The position numbers and the translations under genes were made by a program. From the NCBI RefSeq assembly GCF_000430785.1, contig NZ_AUMR01000051.1:1-44499 (forward strand): a stretch of DNA of 44,499 bases, read 5' to 3'. A model generated the notes under the pieces. That model worked only from the letters and a program-made list of their open reading frames with translations. It did not search any database and was not told the DNA's origin. Source of the stretch: Ectobacillus panaciterrae DSM 19096 (GTDB taxonomy: Bacteria; Bacillota; Bacilli; Bacillales; Bacillaceae_G). Shown piece by piece: positions 1 through 7,683 of this stretch; positions within the stretch are counted from its first letter, which is position 1; every line of letters starts with the position of its first letter.

Positions 1-251
1 CATTCGGTGCGGTTGCAAAGGTCCAGCTTGTATGGGATTTAGCGGATTTATTTATGGGCCTTATGGTTATCGTAAACTTGATTGCTATTACATTGTTATC
101 AAAAATAGCCTTTGCCGCTTTAAAAGATTATGTACAACAGAAAAAAGCCGGCAAGGATCCTGTTTTTTATAAAGATAGTATTGACGGCATCGAGAATGTT
201 GAATGCTGGGAAGAATCCCCAGAGTCCTCCAGAAGAGCGAATGCCATATAA
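1..251 (+). CDS. Sodium:alanine symporter (AGCS) family protein, C-terminal fragment
   Basis: Partial gene entering from the left edge; the frame is open from base 3 and ends in TAA at 249-251. The fragment reads WDLADLFMGLMVIVNLIAI followed by a DYVQQKKAGKDP segment. This is the characteristic end of the AGCS family (last membrane helix, then a cytoplasmic tail with a DY..Q...G.DPVF motif). AGCS proteins import alanine or glycine with sodium. About 82 residues are visible, the final 25 or so being polar and acidic. An intrinsic terminator follows directly. The substrate cannot be judged from the tail. Confidence 0.85.
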   Translation, partial: FGAVAKVQLVWDLADLFMGLMVIVNLIAITLLSKIAFAALKDYVQQKKAGKDPVFYKDSIDGIENVECWEESPESSRRANAI

Positions 252-256
252 TAATG

Positions 257-292
257 AAAGCTGCTAAGATAACATCTTAGCAGCTTTTTTTG
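257..292 (+). terminator. Intrinsic terminator after the AGCS gene
   Basis: AAGCTGCTAAGAT (258-270) pairs perfectly with ATCTTAGCAGCTT (274-286) over a 3-nt loop, followed by a run of T. It lies 7 bases after the symporter stop and just beyond the end of the convergent VWA gene, so it may serve both strands. Confidence 0.9.
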
Positions 293-297
293 CTATT

Positions 298-2181
298 TCA
301 CTGAATTGTCTTTAAAAGCAGCTTTTTTAACAAAGGCTTAATTTTCAGCCGCAAATCCTCCGCATGATTCGCAACGAGGAAGTGATGGTTATAAATGTTT
401 TTCATCAATTGATACGTTTCTTCCTTTACCTCTCCCTCTTCAATGAAGATACCGATAACATCTAATCCGCTTTTGCGGGCAAGCTTCACGGCTTCATGCG
501 TATCCAAGATGCCGTCTTGATTATAATCGAGCGCAGAAGGTTCACCGTCTGTAAAGATAAGAAGGAACTTGTGCTTCTCCCACCGTTTTGCTAATGCTTC
601 GGATACAATTCGGATGATATAGCCATCTCGGTTATCTTCTTCTTCGCGAAGCTGCATAATTTCCGGTCCGATGCTTGGAATACCAGAGTTTTGGTACGTG
701 ATAACTTCATGAATGACGTTTGGTTTATATTCCTTTTTCGCATTGGATGCATCTTCCCAGAAGCCGCTGATTGCATGCGGGATTTTCAAGGATTTTAACG
801 CTTCATGAAACAGGACGACGCTTTTTTTCGTTTCTTCCATTTTGTTATACATCGAGCCGGAGCAGTCAATCAACAGATGAAAGGCAACATCAAGCTCCTT
901 TGATTCTTGTCCCTTCTTATAAAACATACGCGGCTGTTTTTCTGTGTAAATACGAAGGAATTTTTTCCCTAGGCGGCCGTAAAATTTCTCCGTATGTGCA
1001 TTCGTTTTGTTTTCAATCGTTTTTTCGATTGTTTTCTTCAGTTCTTTTACATCTTTATTTACAAGAGATTTGATTACTTGATATGCTGCTTTTTCATCTG
1101 TTCGCGGCTTGCGGGCTTTTTGGAACGTGTGAGCTGCACCGATATTGAACTTGCCGTATTGTCCTTCACCGCCGGCAGAAGCCTGCGAGGCACGAGCATC
1201 CTTTGCGTCGGCTTGCTGGAAGTTAGTTTTTGTGCTTTGTTTGGAATTGCCTTGTACGGAGCCCAGCGCCTGATCTTGATCCTCAGATTCACGCGCAGCA
1301 TTGCCCATCAAATTTGTTTTCGTTCCGCTTTCGAGCTCGAAGCGCAGAAAGTTTTCAGTCTCGTTGTTTTTATTTTCGCGGTGCCATGTGGAGAAGGATT
1401 CCTCCATTTTGTTTTTCTTTTCGTCATCCTCGAGCTCCTGCATATCACAGTTTGCCAATTTTTTGGCGCGGTCTTCTTTTTCGATTTCTGCCGCGCTGCT
1501 GTTTAAGGGGGCAAGACCAAAGTAGTTATTAATCATGTCACCTGATAACAGTTCTTCTAGACGATAGCGGATTTTTTCAACGGTATACATCGTGTCTTCC
1601 GTATTACGGGAGTGGAATGCTTCATATAAAATTAAATCGATATGCTCTAAGTGCTCGTTGTTGAAGCTTTCGTATTTATCGTTTGTCAGCGTTAAGTAGC
1701 ATAAACAGAAAAGCATATCTGCCTGATAGTTTCGGATTCGATTGATTTCATACTGCGACTCAAAGTAGCTGCGGTATACGTCTTTGCGGCGTGCAAAGAT
1801 GGCTTTCGTTCCCGGACGAGCTGCTTTGATTTTCTCTTCTACACGCAAGTCTTCAAGCAGCACGAACAGCTGCGTTAAAAAACTGCGAAGCGGAGAATCC
1901 TGCAGTTCATTTCCATATTTGCGAACGATCTTCATATTAGAATAATGCTTATAGCCAAGAGCTTTTAAGTACACTTCGCTTTTTAGACCAATTGCTTTGT
2001 CTTCAGCGCTGCGGTCATCCCAAAAGTGGCTGACAACGACTTTGTTGTCCAGTTCATCGTAGTAAGCTTGAAAGCCATACTCTAAATAAGCGTTTTTTTC
2101 CTTCAAGAGCGCGTACATTAAGTTTTCCATCCGCAAAAAAAGCGATGCATCAATTTTCTTTTCATTGAATATCTGTCTCAT
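298..2181 (-). CDS. yojO: VWA-domain protein, CobT/YojO-like partner of a MoxR ATPase
   Basis: A 627-residue protein whose C-terminal part (about residues 430-625) is a von Willebrand A domain with a MIDAS motif (DCSGS at 439-443, preceded by HLLI) and a later TDGEPS loop. The middle (about 230-360) is acidic, low-complexity and probably disordered, as in CobT-type proteins. Length and partner match B. subtilis YojO (about 638 aa). MoxR/VWA pairs are generally thought to act in metal insertion or complex maturation; the client is unknown. The start ATG sits 3 bases after the stop of the ATPase gene, with GAGGGAT upstream inside that gene's end, so the two are translationally coupled. Confidence 0.85.
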   Translation of the reverse strand: MRQIFNEKKIDASLFLRMENLMYALLKEKNAYLEYGFQAYYDELDNKVVVSHFWDDRSAEDKAIGLKSEVYLKALGYKHYSNMKIVRKYGNELQDSPLRSFLTQLFVLLEDLRVEEKIKAARPGTKAIFARRKDVYRSYFESQYEINRIRNYQADMLFCLCYLTLTNDKYESFNNEHLEHIDLILYEAFHSRNTEDTMYTVEKIRYRLEELLSGDMINNYFGLAPLNSSAAEIEKEDRAKKLANCDMQELEDDEKKNKMEESFSTWHRENKNNETENFLRFELESGTKTNLMGNAARESEDQDQALGSVQGNSKQSTKTNFQQADAKDARASQASAGGEGQYGKFNIGAAHTFQKARKPRTDEKAAYQVIKSLVNKDVKELKKTIEKTIENKTNAHTEKFYGRLGKKFLRIYTEKQPRMFYKKGQESKELDVAFHLLIDCSGSMYNKMEETKKSVVLFHEALKSLKIPHAISGFWEDASNAKKEYKPNVIHEVITYQNSGIPSIGPEIMQLREEEDNRDGYIIRIVSEALAKRWEKHKFLLIFTDGEPSALDYNQDGILDTHEAVKLARKSGLDVIGIFIEEGEVKEETYQLMKNIYNHHFLVANHAEDLRLKIKPLLKKLLLKTIQ

Positions 2182-2184
2182 GCC

Positions 2185-3078
2185 TTATCCCTCAAGGAAG
2201 TAGCTTTCCGCGAGCTCACGAAGCGTCATTTGTTCTGTGTCATCGCTCATCTTCGCGATAATGCTGCGTTCGATGGCACGCATAACCGGGATATAAACGC
2301 TTAAATCGCATGCGTCAATAATGCCGCGTATACTCGCCGCTTCTTCGCTGATGCGCCCATCTCTGGCAAGCGGAATCAAATCGCTTGAAAATTGAGCGAA
2401 CTTCCCGATAACTGCTGTGTTCGTTTGCTTGGACTCAGTTAACAGCAGCTCTTTTAGTGTATCACCTTGAATATAAGGCACTTCAATAATAACGAAGCGA
2501 TTTTTCAGCGCTTCGTTCAATTCGCTCGTGCCGACATAGCCTTCGTTGATTGCGGCAATTACCCGATACTCCTCATCGCCGTACACAACTTCTTGGGTGA
2601 ACGGATTTGTAATCATTTTGCGATAATCTAAAGCTCCATGAAGCAACGGAAGTGTTTCCGGCTTCGCCATGTTAATTTCATCAATATATAAGAAGTGACC
2701 ATCTTTCATTGCCTTCATAAGCGGTCCGTCCACGAAAACGACTTCAGATGCGCCGTCATTTGTTTTTAATGTGTTATAGCCGAGAATGCCTTCTACGTCC
2801 AAATCAACAGAACAGTTAATGCTGTGCATCGGCTTTTGGAATATATAAGAAAGCGTTTCGGCCAGCACAGTTTTCCCGCTTCCTGTCGGCCCTTTTAATA
2901 GAACATTTTTGCCAAGAAGCAAAGCGGTAATCGCATCTTCTAAAATGCTTGCATCCTGTGCTTTATAAAGTTTGCTTCCAATTAGGGCTGTGTCTTTGCC
3001 TGCTTTTGTTTTATTTTGCTCATGCATGTTCATAAGGTGTTTTTGTAATTGTTCATTTATGTGAAACTGCTCCAGCAT
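2185..3078 (-). CDS. yojN: MoxR-family AAA+ ATPase (YojN-like)
   Basis: AAA+ ATPase of the MoxR/CbbQ group, 297 residues from the chosen start. Walker A is GPTGSGKT (about 63-70), Walker B ends in FLYIDEINMAKPE, and the sensor region contains AAINEGYVGTSELNEAL. The frame is also open to an ATG six codons upstream (3096), but GGTGGGAA is correctly spaced for the ATG at 3078, which I therefore prefer. It is first gene of a two-gene operon with the VWA protein. In characterised systems such ATPases remodel a target recruited by the VWA partner; the target is unknown here. Confidence 0.87.
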   Translation of the reverse strand: MLEQFHINEQLQKHLMNMHEQNKTKAGKDTALIGSKLYKAQDASILEDAITALLLGKNVLLKGPTGSGKTVLAETLSYIFQKPMHSINCSVDLDVEGILGYNTLKTNDGASEVVFVDGPLMKAMKDGHFLYIDEINMAKPETLPLLHGALDYRKMITNPFTQEVVYGDEEYRVIAAINEGYVGTSELNEALKNRFVIIEVPYIQGDTLKELLLTESKQTNTAVIGKFAQFSSDLIPLARDGRISEEAASIRGIIDACDLSVYIPVMRAIERSIIAKMSDDTEQMTLRELAESYFLEG

Positions 3079-3162
3079 GTAATTCCCACCATTCATTAAT
3101 TTCTTAGTACTTCTGCTATGATAACGCGTTTTCTTCCATGGTGCAAAGGAAAGGGCGGAAAT

Positions 3163-3348
3163 ATGCAGAAGAAGCCCTTCTCTGAAAAAGGGCGCCCATA
3201 GTTTGTTTATAATTTAATACCATCTTTGGCGGCGGGTGCATTATTGGGACAAGGCTTCGACAGAGATTATTCATATGCAGCACCGTATCCGTACGGCGTG
3301 ACAATGCAGTATTTAAGAAAGTTTAATGTAACGTCTCGCATTATATAG
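3163..3348 (+). pseudogene. Possible small broken ORF
   Basis: An ATG at 3163 follows a purine-rich AAAGGAAAGGGCGG and opens a frame interrupted by TAG at 3199. In the same frame the next 49 codons up to TAG at 3346 encode a plausible peptide with LAAGALLGQGFDRDYSYAAP and PYPYGV, the Gly/Tyr/Pro-rich style common in small spore-associated proteins. It may be a decayed gene or chance. I do not recognise the product. The 3079-3525 gap otherwise holds only the palindromic promoter described separately. Confidence 0.22.
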
Positions 3349-3423
3349 TTACCTTCTTAATCTAAAGGATGAAAAAATTGTATTCTTCTTGTAATAGAGG
3401 AGATTTTTAGTGGAAAAAACGTG

Positions 3424-3481
3424 TTGACTCACATATAATAAAACTAATATATTTAGTTTTATTATTAATTAAATTAGTTTT
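3424..3481 (+). promoter_or_regulatory. Promoter with palindromic operator upstream of the DUF2568-like gene
   Basis: The -35 is TTGACT (3424-3429) and the -10 is TATATT (3448-3453), with an 18-nt spacer. A palindrome with 12-13 bp perfect arms (left TAATAAAACTAA 3436-3447, right TTAGTTTTATTA 3453-3464) is centred on the -10. A further half-site ATTAGTTTT follows at 3473-3481. This looks like the operator of a MarR- or TetR-type repressor; no such gene lies beside it in the window. Confidence 0.6.
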
Positions 3482-3525
3482 AGGTTGATATTGTAAACAA
3501 ACATTTTAAACAAAGGGGATGTATT

Positions 3526-3864
3526 ATGATAGGGATACAATATGCTAACTTAGCGCTGCGGTTTCTTTTGGAATTGTGCGCATTAGCGGCGCTTGGATAT
3601 TGGGGGTTTCAGGTGAAAGGCGGAATAATCATTAAGACGGTAGCAGGAATTGGTGCTCCGCTGCTGGCAGCGGTCATTTGGGGAATGTTTGTTGCACCGC
3701 GTGCATCGATGCAACTGTCAGGCTGGATGCATTTTATTGTGGAGTTGCTCGTTTTCGGAAGTGCAGCAGTTGCCCTATATGCAGCTGGACGTCATGGTTT
3801 AGCGGGAGCCTTCATGTTGGCAGCAGCGGCAAATCGCATTCTTATATATATATGGGGACAATGA
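3526..3864 (+). CDS. YrdB/DUF2568-family small membrane protein
   Basis: A 112-residue integral membrane protein with about four hydrophobic segments. The sequence pattern (N-terminal ANLALRFLLELCALAALGYW, a central PLLAAVIWGMFVAPRA, a C-terminal AAANRILIYIW) matches the YrdB-like DUF2568 family, whose function is unknown. AAAGGGGAT lies 7 bases before the ATG. It stands alone behind a strong palindromic promoter, so it is probably inducible. Confidence 0.78.
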   Translation: MIGIQYANLALRFLLELCALAALGYWGFQVKGGIIIKTVAGIGAPLLAAVIWGMFVAPRASMQLSGWMHFIVELLVFGSAAVALYAAGRHGLAGAFMLAAAANRILIYIWGQ

Positions 3865-4031
3865 GAATCGAATTTCTTTGGTTTCTATTTTGCTTTTTGT
3901 AAACAAGTTGTAATCAAAAAGAAAGATTTTAACACTTTTCATATCCCCTGGTGTTCGATAGGATAGTATAGGCAGCATTCCTTCTTTGGACGAAACGATT
4001 GCCATATTGTTGTATAAAAAGGAGGGATATC

Positions 4032-4475
4032 ATGAAATTTTCAGTCAAAAAAGACCAAGTTCTTACAGGAACGGTATTTGCGCTCGCGCCAATCGGTTTG
4101 CTTTTATTCATTTTAGGCATTGTCGCAAGCGGATTTATCGCATTTTTTGCTGCTTTGATCGGAATTGCAGGCATGGCGGCAGGCGGTTTCCTTATATGGT
4201 CGCTTTCTCGTTCTTATATAGAAATTACGGATGAACATGTAGTCAATCACTTCGGACCGTTTCAAAGACGAGTTACGCTGGATCGTGTACGGGCTGTTCG
4301 GTATATAAAAGAAACGTCCCTAGACGTTACATGGTCCTTTATGCGCGTGCAGCTTTGGCTGTTTCCGCATGATGTAGTTACCATCGGCATGCCGGAAGAC
4401 GAAGAGGCATTTTTAACGGCGCTGCAGCAAAAGGTCCCGGATGTGAACATTACCGATATTCATGCAGCATTGTAG
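4032..4475 (+). CDS. Membrane-anchored bacterial PH-domain protein
   Basis: A 147-residue protein with two adjacent hydrophobic helices (about residues 18-60), followed by a soluble domain containing IEITDEHVVNHFGPFQRRV. That pattern is typical of bacterial PH domains (YyaB/YdbT-like). The ATG at 4032 is chosen because AAGGAGGGAT stands 7 bases upstream; the frame is open to an earlier ATG (3999) without a ribosome site. Function is unknown. A good intrinsic terminator follows and the gene looks monocistronic. Confidence 0.7.
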   Translation: MKFSVKKDQVLTGTVFALAPIGLLLFILGIVASGFIAFFAALIGIAGMAAGGFLIWSLSRSYIEITDEHVVNHFGPFQRRVTLDRVRAVRYIKETSLDVTWSFMRVQLWLFPHDVVTIGMPEDEEAFLTALQQKVPDVNITDIHAAL

Positions 4476-4502
4476 CAGCTTATAGGTATATTTATATAAG
4501 CA

Positions 4503-4532
4503 GAGCTTGTTAGGCAAACAAGCTCATTTTTG
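4503..4532 (+). terminator. Intrinsic terminator
   Basis: GAGCTTGTT (4503-4511) and AACAAGCTC (4517-4525) form a perfect 9-bp stem followed by ATTTTT. It ends the PH-domain gene. Confidence 0.88.
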
Positions 4533-4630
4533 TGTCTTTAATTAATTGAAAATACTGACAATTAACAGACTCATGTGATATCATTCTTTGTATATTACAT
4601 TTTAAAAAACGATTTTCAAATCATATAAAA

Positions 4631-4665
4631 TAAATCGTAATTAATTCGATTTGGGGTGATATAAT
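4631..4665 (+). promoter_or_regulatory. Zur box overlapping a promoter
   Basis: Bases 4631-4652 carry two arms, AAATCGTAAT and AATTCGATTT, separated by one base. They match the Bacillus Zur consensus (AAATCGTAAT-N-ATTACGATTT) with few mismatches. A -10 TATAAT lies at 4660-4665, so bound Zur would cover the -35 region. This predicts zinc repression of a transcript that starts near 4672 and runs into the COG0523 gene 320 bases downstream. Confidence 0.8.
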
Positions 4666-4760
4666 GTTAAAAAGCTTGTCTGTAAAAAGGAGCTATGAAC
4701 AGTTGATTTTATTTCGTATAAAATCGTAAAAAACTATATAAAACTATATAAAACCGTGAC

Positions 4761-4849
4761 CTTTAGGCTTGTATAGTCTGTTCCTTGCTTTCAAGCCCCA
4801 GTGAGTGTAGAAGCAGGAAACTGTTTCAGCACGATGAACTATCCTAAAG
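4761..4849 (+). ncRNA. Structured RNA element in the leader of the COG0523 gene
   Basis: CTTTAGG (4761-4767) pairs with CCTAAAG (4843-4849). After a 5-nt bulge, ATAGT (4773-4777) pairs with ACTAT (4838-4842). Inside the junction are a CTTG/CAAG hairpin (4784-4795) and GAAGCAG (4810-4816)/CTGTTTC (4821-4827) capped by a GAAA tetraloop, extendable by GTG/CAC. This nested fold in AT-rich DNA is unlikely to be chance. I recognise no known riboswitch (no cobalamin, NiCo or T-box signature). A guide-RNA-like relic of an IS200/IS605 tnpB element is one possibility. Confidence 0.45.
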
Positions 4850-4931
4850 CGTTATGGATTGAAACCTGTAACATTAATCTGGAGATTTCAAAATATATAT
4901 TGGTTCTAAAAAATAAAATGAGAGAGGAGGA

Positions 4932-4986
4932 CTGGTTGATTTGAGATGGTTTTATATGTTTTTATATATTTCAAATTAACCAGGAG
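4932..4986 (+). promoter_or_regulatory. Inverted repeat overlapping the ribosome binding site of the COG0523 gene
   Basis: CTGGTTGATTTGA (4932-4944) can pair with TCAAATTAACCAG (4971-4983), 12 of 13 positions. The right arm overlaps the AGGAG ribosome site (4982-4986) of the gene starting at 4995. A second, stronger GAGGAGG lies just before the left arm and precedes a two-codon TTG-ATT-TGA frame. The arrangement suggests translational control, but none is demonstrated. Confidence 0.45.
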
Positions 4987-4994
4987 AAAATGTT

Positions 4995-5960
4995 ATGGGG
5001 AAAACCATTCCTGTATACGTTCTGAGCGGTTTTTTAGGCAGCGGAAAAACAACGGTACTTCTTCAGATGATCGAGGCGTACAAGAAGCGAAATGAGAAAC
5101 CGGCAATTATCTTAAATGAGCTTGGCAAGGTGAATGTAGAAGGACATTTATTTTCAGAAGACCGCGTTAATGAACTGCTGGATGGATGTATTTGCTGTAC
5201 GATTCAAAGCAATTTCCGCAGTGTGCTTGATCAGTTGGCGGAGGATATAAGCGAAATTGATGCGCTTATTATTGAAGGGACTGGAGTAGCCAACCCGATT
5301 GAGCTGATTGAAGTGTTGACGGAAAGCCGCTACAATGAGCATTTTCATCTGCAATCCATTATCGGTGTCGTCGATGCAGCGCGTTTTTTGGAGTATTTAA
5401 ACATCTTTTTCAGTTCCAGTGCCATGCGCAAGCTATTCAAGGATCAAATTAAATGCGCATCTTATATCATTCTTAATAAAATAGACATGATATCTGAGAA
5501 GAAGCTCATGGATGTTGAAGTAAAACTGCGCTCCTTTACTGCAGAAGGCGTGCCTGTGTATAAAACAACCTTCGGAAACATACAGCCGGAAGAAATGTTC
5601 CAAAAACGTATTATGGCTTACGAGCCGACAGAAGATGAAACAGCCGGTACGTCTCGTCAGCATCATGCGGCAGTAAAAGCAATTCGCTTGGAAAGCTTTC
5701 CGCCGCTCAATCAGAAGCAATTGAAGGATTGGATGAAGAGATTGCCCGATAACATTTACAGGGGAAAGGGCATCGTTCGTTTGGAAGGAAAAGAGGGGCT
5801 GTATGAGCTGCAATATGCTTCCGGGGTGCTGCACATGCGACATATGTATGTAGAGAATCCGAACATTGCATCAAGTCTTGTTTTCATTGGAGAAGGAAAT
5901 GCAGTGAAGGAACTTGCCACATCCTTTGAGGAGCAGTTTATCATACGAGAAACCGTCTAG
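4995..5960 (+). CDS. COG0523 (CobW/ZagA-type) GTP-binding metallochaperone
   Basis: A 321-residue G3E-family GTPase. Walker A is GFLGSGKTT (12-20), the metal-binding CxCC motif is GCICC (64-68), the guanine specificity motif is NKID (161-164), and a CobW C-terminal domain covers about 220-315. Such proteins deliver metal to client enzymes in a GTP-dependent way. With a Zur box upstream, the most likely metal is zinc, as for B. subtilis ZagA (YciC), although this protein is shorter (321 versus about 397 aa) and lacks a His-rich linker. The start follows CCAGGAG by 8 bases; the ATG at 4989 is out of frame. It is monocistronic. Confidence 0.88.
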   Translation: MGKTIPVYVLSGFLGSGKTTVLLQMIEAYKKRNEKPAIILNELGKVNVEGHLFSEDRVNELLDGCICCTIQSNFRSVLDQLAEDISEIDALIIEGTGVANPIELIEVLTESRYNEHFHLQSIIGVVDAARFLEYLNIFFSSSAMRKLFKDQIKCASYIILNKIDMISEKKLMDVEVKLRSFTAEGVPVYKTTFGNIQPEEMFQKRIMAYEPTEDETAGTSRQHHAAVKAIRLESFPPLNQKQLKDWMKRLPDNIYRGKGIVRLEGKEGLYELQYASGVLHMRHMYVENPNIASSLVFIGEGNAVKELATSFEEQFIIRETV

Positions 5961-6079
5961 GAGATAATCTGAGTTGGCGATAGAATGCGTAGGTATTAGA
6001 ATCGCTGAACATGTAATGGAAGTATTGTAAACGAAAGTACCGATCTCTTTTAAAAAGCGGACTGCTGCATTAATAAATG

Positions 6080-6123
6080 AAGCTATCTGTTCCATGCAGT
6101 GCAGGAGCAGATAGCTTTATTTT
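6080..6123 (+). terminator. Intrinsic terminator after the COG0523 gene
   Basis: AAGCTATCTG (6080-6089) pairs with CAGATAGCTT (6108-6117), with an 18-nt loop that may fold further, followed by TATTTTT. Confidence 0.75.
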
Positions 6124-6195
6124 TGGTTAAAACAGAGAATTTTATAGGTGAAAGGTTGTGCCTTTCTTAGGGAGGCTGTTTATATACGAATCGAC

Positions 6196-6429
6196 TTAGA
6201 CTACACTTCCTTTAACAGAATTGGAATCGATAGCATCCGGGTCTGCAACACCGGTGATAGGGATATAAATTGGAGAAAGATCACCGTTGACCTCTCCAAA
6301 CCCCTGATTACGTTTTACAGACACGAAAATATCCACTTGTTGATTTGGCCCTATAACTGCAGTGGAAGCCTGGTCCATTACATTAATCTTAAATCCTAGG
6401 AAGTTAACGACCATAGGCGCAAAATTCAT
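6196..6429 (-). CDS. GerPA/GerPF-type spore germination protein paralogue
   Basis: A 77-residue protein with a hydrophobic N-terminus (MNFAPMVVNFLG) and the motif NQGFGEVNGD, followed by DPDAIDSNS. The same pattern (GFG..xGD, then D-x-D..D..S) occurs in the two neighbouring small proteins and is related to the GerPA/GerPF family. Those proteins sit in the spore coat and help germinants reach the inner membrane receptors. The frame is open further upstream, but the ATG at 6429 has AAAGGGA correctly placed and lies 4 bases after the stop of the preceding gene. Specific GerP type not assignable. Confidence 0.68.
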   Translation of the reverse strand: MNFAPMVVNFLGFKINVMDQASTAVIGPNQQVDIFVSVKRNQGFGEVNGDLSPIYIPITGVADPDAIDSNSVKGSVV

Positions 6430-6433
6430 TGTA

Positions 6434-6694
6434 TCAATCCCTTTCTTCTGGAGTTGTAGGGACAGAATTAAAGGTAGACAAGGAGTCCATAAGATCTTTA
6501 TCATCGACAAAGCTGCGGTTTGCCATAAATTCACTTTGATCTCCGAAGCTTTGCCCGAAGCCTTGATTTTTCTTATCGGAATTATGCCAATCGGCCAGTA
6601 AATTTTGTCCTATGTTAACCGCTGAAGCATTTTCAAAGGAATTAATCTTCAGTAAAAAAATATTAATATTAATATAAGGGGTTGGAGCAGGCAT
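6434..6694 (-). CDS. GerPA/GerPF-type spore germination protein paralogue
   Basis: An 86-residue protein beginning MPAPTPYININIF, with FENASAVNIGQN and the cluster motif NQGFGQSFGD followed by DDKDLMDSLS. The start at 6694 has a near-perfect AAAGGAGG ribosome site; the open frame upstream to 6886 runs antisense to the Hsp20 gene and is ignored. It is the first gene of a two-gene minus-strand operon, divergent from the Hsp20 gene across a gap of about 75 bp, so the two probably share sporulation control. Family assignment rests on motif and length. Confidence 0.7.
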   Translation of the reverse strand: MPAPTPYININIFLLKINSFENASAVNIGQNLLADWHNSDKKNQGFGQSFGDQSEFMANRSFVDDKDLMDSLSTFNSVPTTPEERD

Positions 6695-6769
6695 ATAGAA
6701 CGCCTCCTTTTTTGCTTTCAAATATATGCTTCTTTGCAATGAATTATGATAGCGGTGAGGGGGGATAGA

Positions 6770-7321
6770 GTGGACGTAGAAAAACTTAAACAGCTGATGG
6801 AGCTTGCAGCCAATGTATACGGAACAAATTTCTGGCAGGACATTTTCGACCAAAATTATACAAATCGATTGATGGGTGAAGGGCAAGGAAAAATGGATTT
6901 TTTAAAAGGTGTCATGCCAAATGCATTTGAAAATGCGGGGGTAAGTTCAACTCAAAATCCTAATCCACATTCTAAAAAAAATCAAGATCTAAATAGAAGA
7001 GGTGAGTTTCCCCCAATTGACATTATAAAAAAAGCGGGAAAAATTGTTATTCTTATAGATCTGGCTGGCATTAATAAAGAGGATATTGAATTAATGTTTA
7101 ACAAAGATTATTTAATTGTAAAAGGTGTTCCCGGATCAAGGTTTAAAGAAGGGGAAATTGAAGTGATTTATTCGGAACGCCAGCATGGAGCATTTAATCG
7201 TCAAATTCCGTTACCAGAGCCGACAGATGGAACAAATATATCAGCTAAATTTTATAACGGTGTACTGCAAGTCAGCTATCCATTAATGGAACAAAAAGGG
7301 GATATTATTCCGATAGAATAA
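6770..7321 (+). CDS. Hsp20/alpha-crystallin small heat-shock protein, spore-cluster type
   Basis: A 183-residue protein. The first 80 residues are unique and Asn/Gln-rich. The C-terminal half is an alpha-crystallin domain with IVILIDLAGINKEDIELMF, a YLIVKG strand, RQHGAFNRQIPLP and NGVLQVSYPL. The GTG at 6770 is preferred because GAGGGGGGAT precedes it by 4-10 bases; an ATG eight codons upstream (6746) lacks a ribosome site. Small heat-shock proteins hold unfolded proteins; in Bacillus some (CotM, CotP) belong to the spore coat. Its position between GerP-type genes suggests a coat role here too. Confidence 0.82.
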   Translation: MDVEKLKQLMELAANVYGTNFWQDIFDQNYTNRLMGEGQGKMDFLKGVMPNAFENAGVSSTQNPNPHSKKNQDLNRRGEFPPIDIIKKAGKIVILIDLAGINKEDIELMFNKDYLIVKGVPGSRFKEGEIEVIYSERQHGAFNRQIPLPEPTDGTNISAKFYNGVLQVSYPLMEQKGDIIPIE

Positions 7322-7336
7322 TATCCGATGGGTTCA

Positions 7337-7561
7337 TTATACTTTTGTAGAGTTATTATCAATCAAGTCCTCATCATCTCCAATGGATATATGATGATAT
7401 ATTGCAACTTCATCTCCATTTTGTTCCCCGAATCCAGAGGTCTTTTTGTTAACAGCATTTTTGTTTCTTTGGACAGTAGAGCCGGCAGATACACGGCAGC
7501 CCGTTCCGACAGTGTTTATTTTAATATGCCCCATATTAATTTTGGAAGGTAAAAAAAACAT
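7337..7561 (-). CDS. GerPA/GerPF-type spore germination protein paralogue
   Basis: A 74-residue protein containing IKINTVGTGCRVSAGSTV, close to the GerPA/PF N-terminal pattern (I-K-I-N-S-V-G), then the cluster motif TSGFGEQNGD and DDEDLIDNNS. AAGGAGG lies 7 bases before the ATG. It converges with the Hsp20 gene (15-bp gap) and diverges from the GerPC-like gene at 7684. It is the clearest GerP-family member of the three small proteins. Confidence 0.75.
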   Translation of the reverse strand: MFFLPSKINMGHIKINTVGTGCRVSAGSTVQRNKNAVNKKTSGFGEQNGDEVAIYHHISIGDDEDLIDNNSTKV

Positions 7562-7683
7562 TTGGAAACCTCCTTTTCTTATTAAATGCGATACAAAAAT
7601 AGGACATGTTATAGGACTTCATACATATACATTATATATGAGGACAATAAAGTAAAATCAGCTATACAAAGTGAGGACTTAGT

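Noticed and set aside
994-1506. Long plus-strand frame antisense to the VWA gene
   Set aside because: Cys/Phe-rich shadow of a well-supported minus-strand gene, no ribosome site.
4664-4730. Short ORF beginning ATGTTAAAAAG after a GGGGTGA
   Set aside because: Its ATG overlaps the -10 of the Zur promoter, so the transcript would not contain the start; the peptide is about 21 residues with no family likeness.
4835-4866. CRISPR-repeat-like tail (GGATTGAAAC)
   Set aside because: It occurs once, with no second repeat at spacer distance and no cas genes.
4672-4994. Cobalamin, NiCo or T-box riboswitch upstream of the CobW-like gene
   Set aside because: None of their conserved core segments is present; the fold seen is different.
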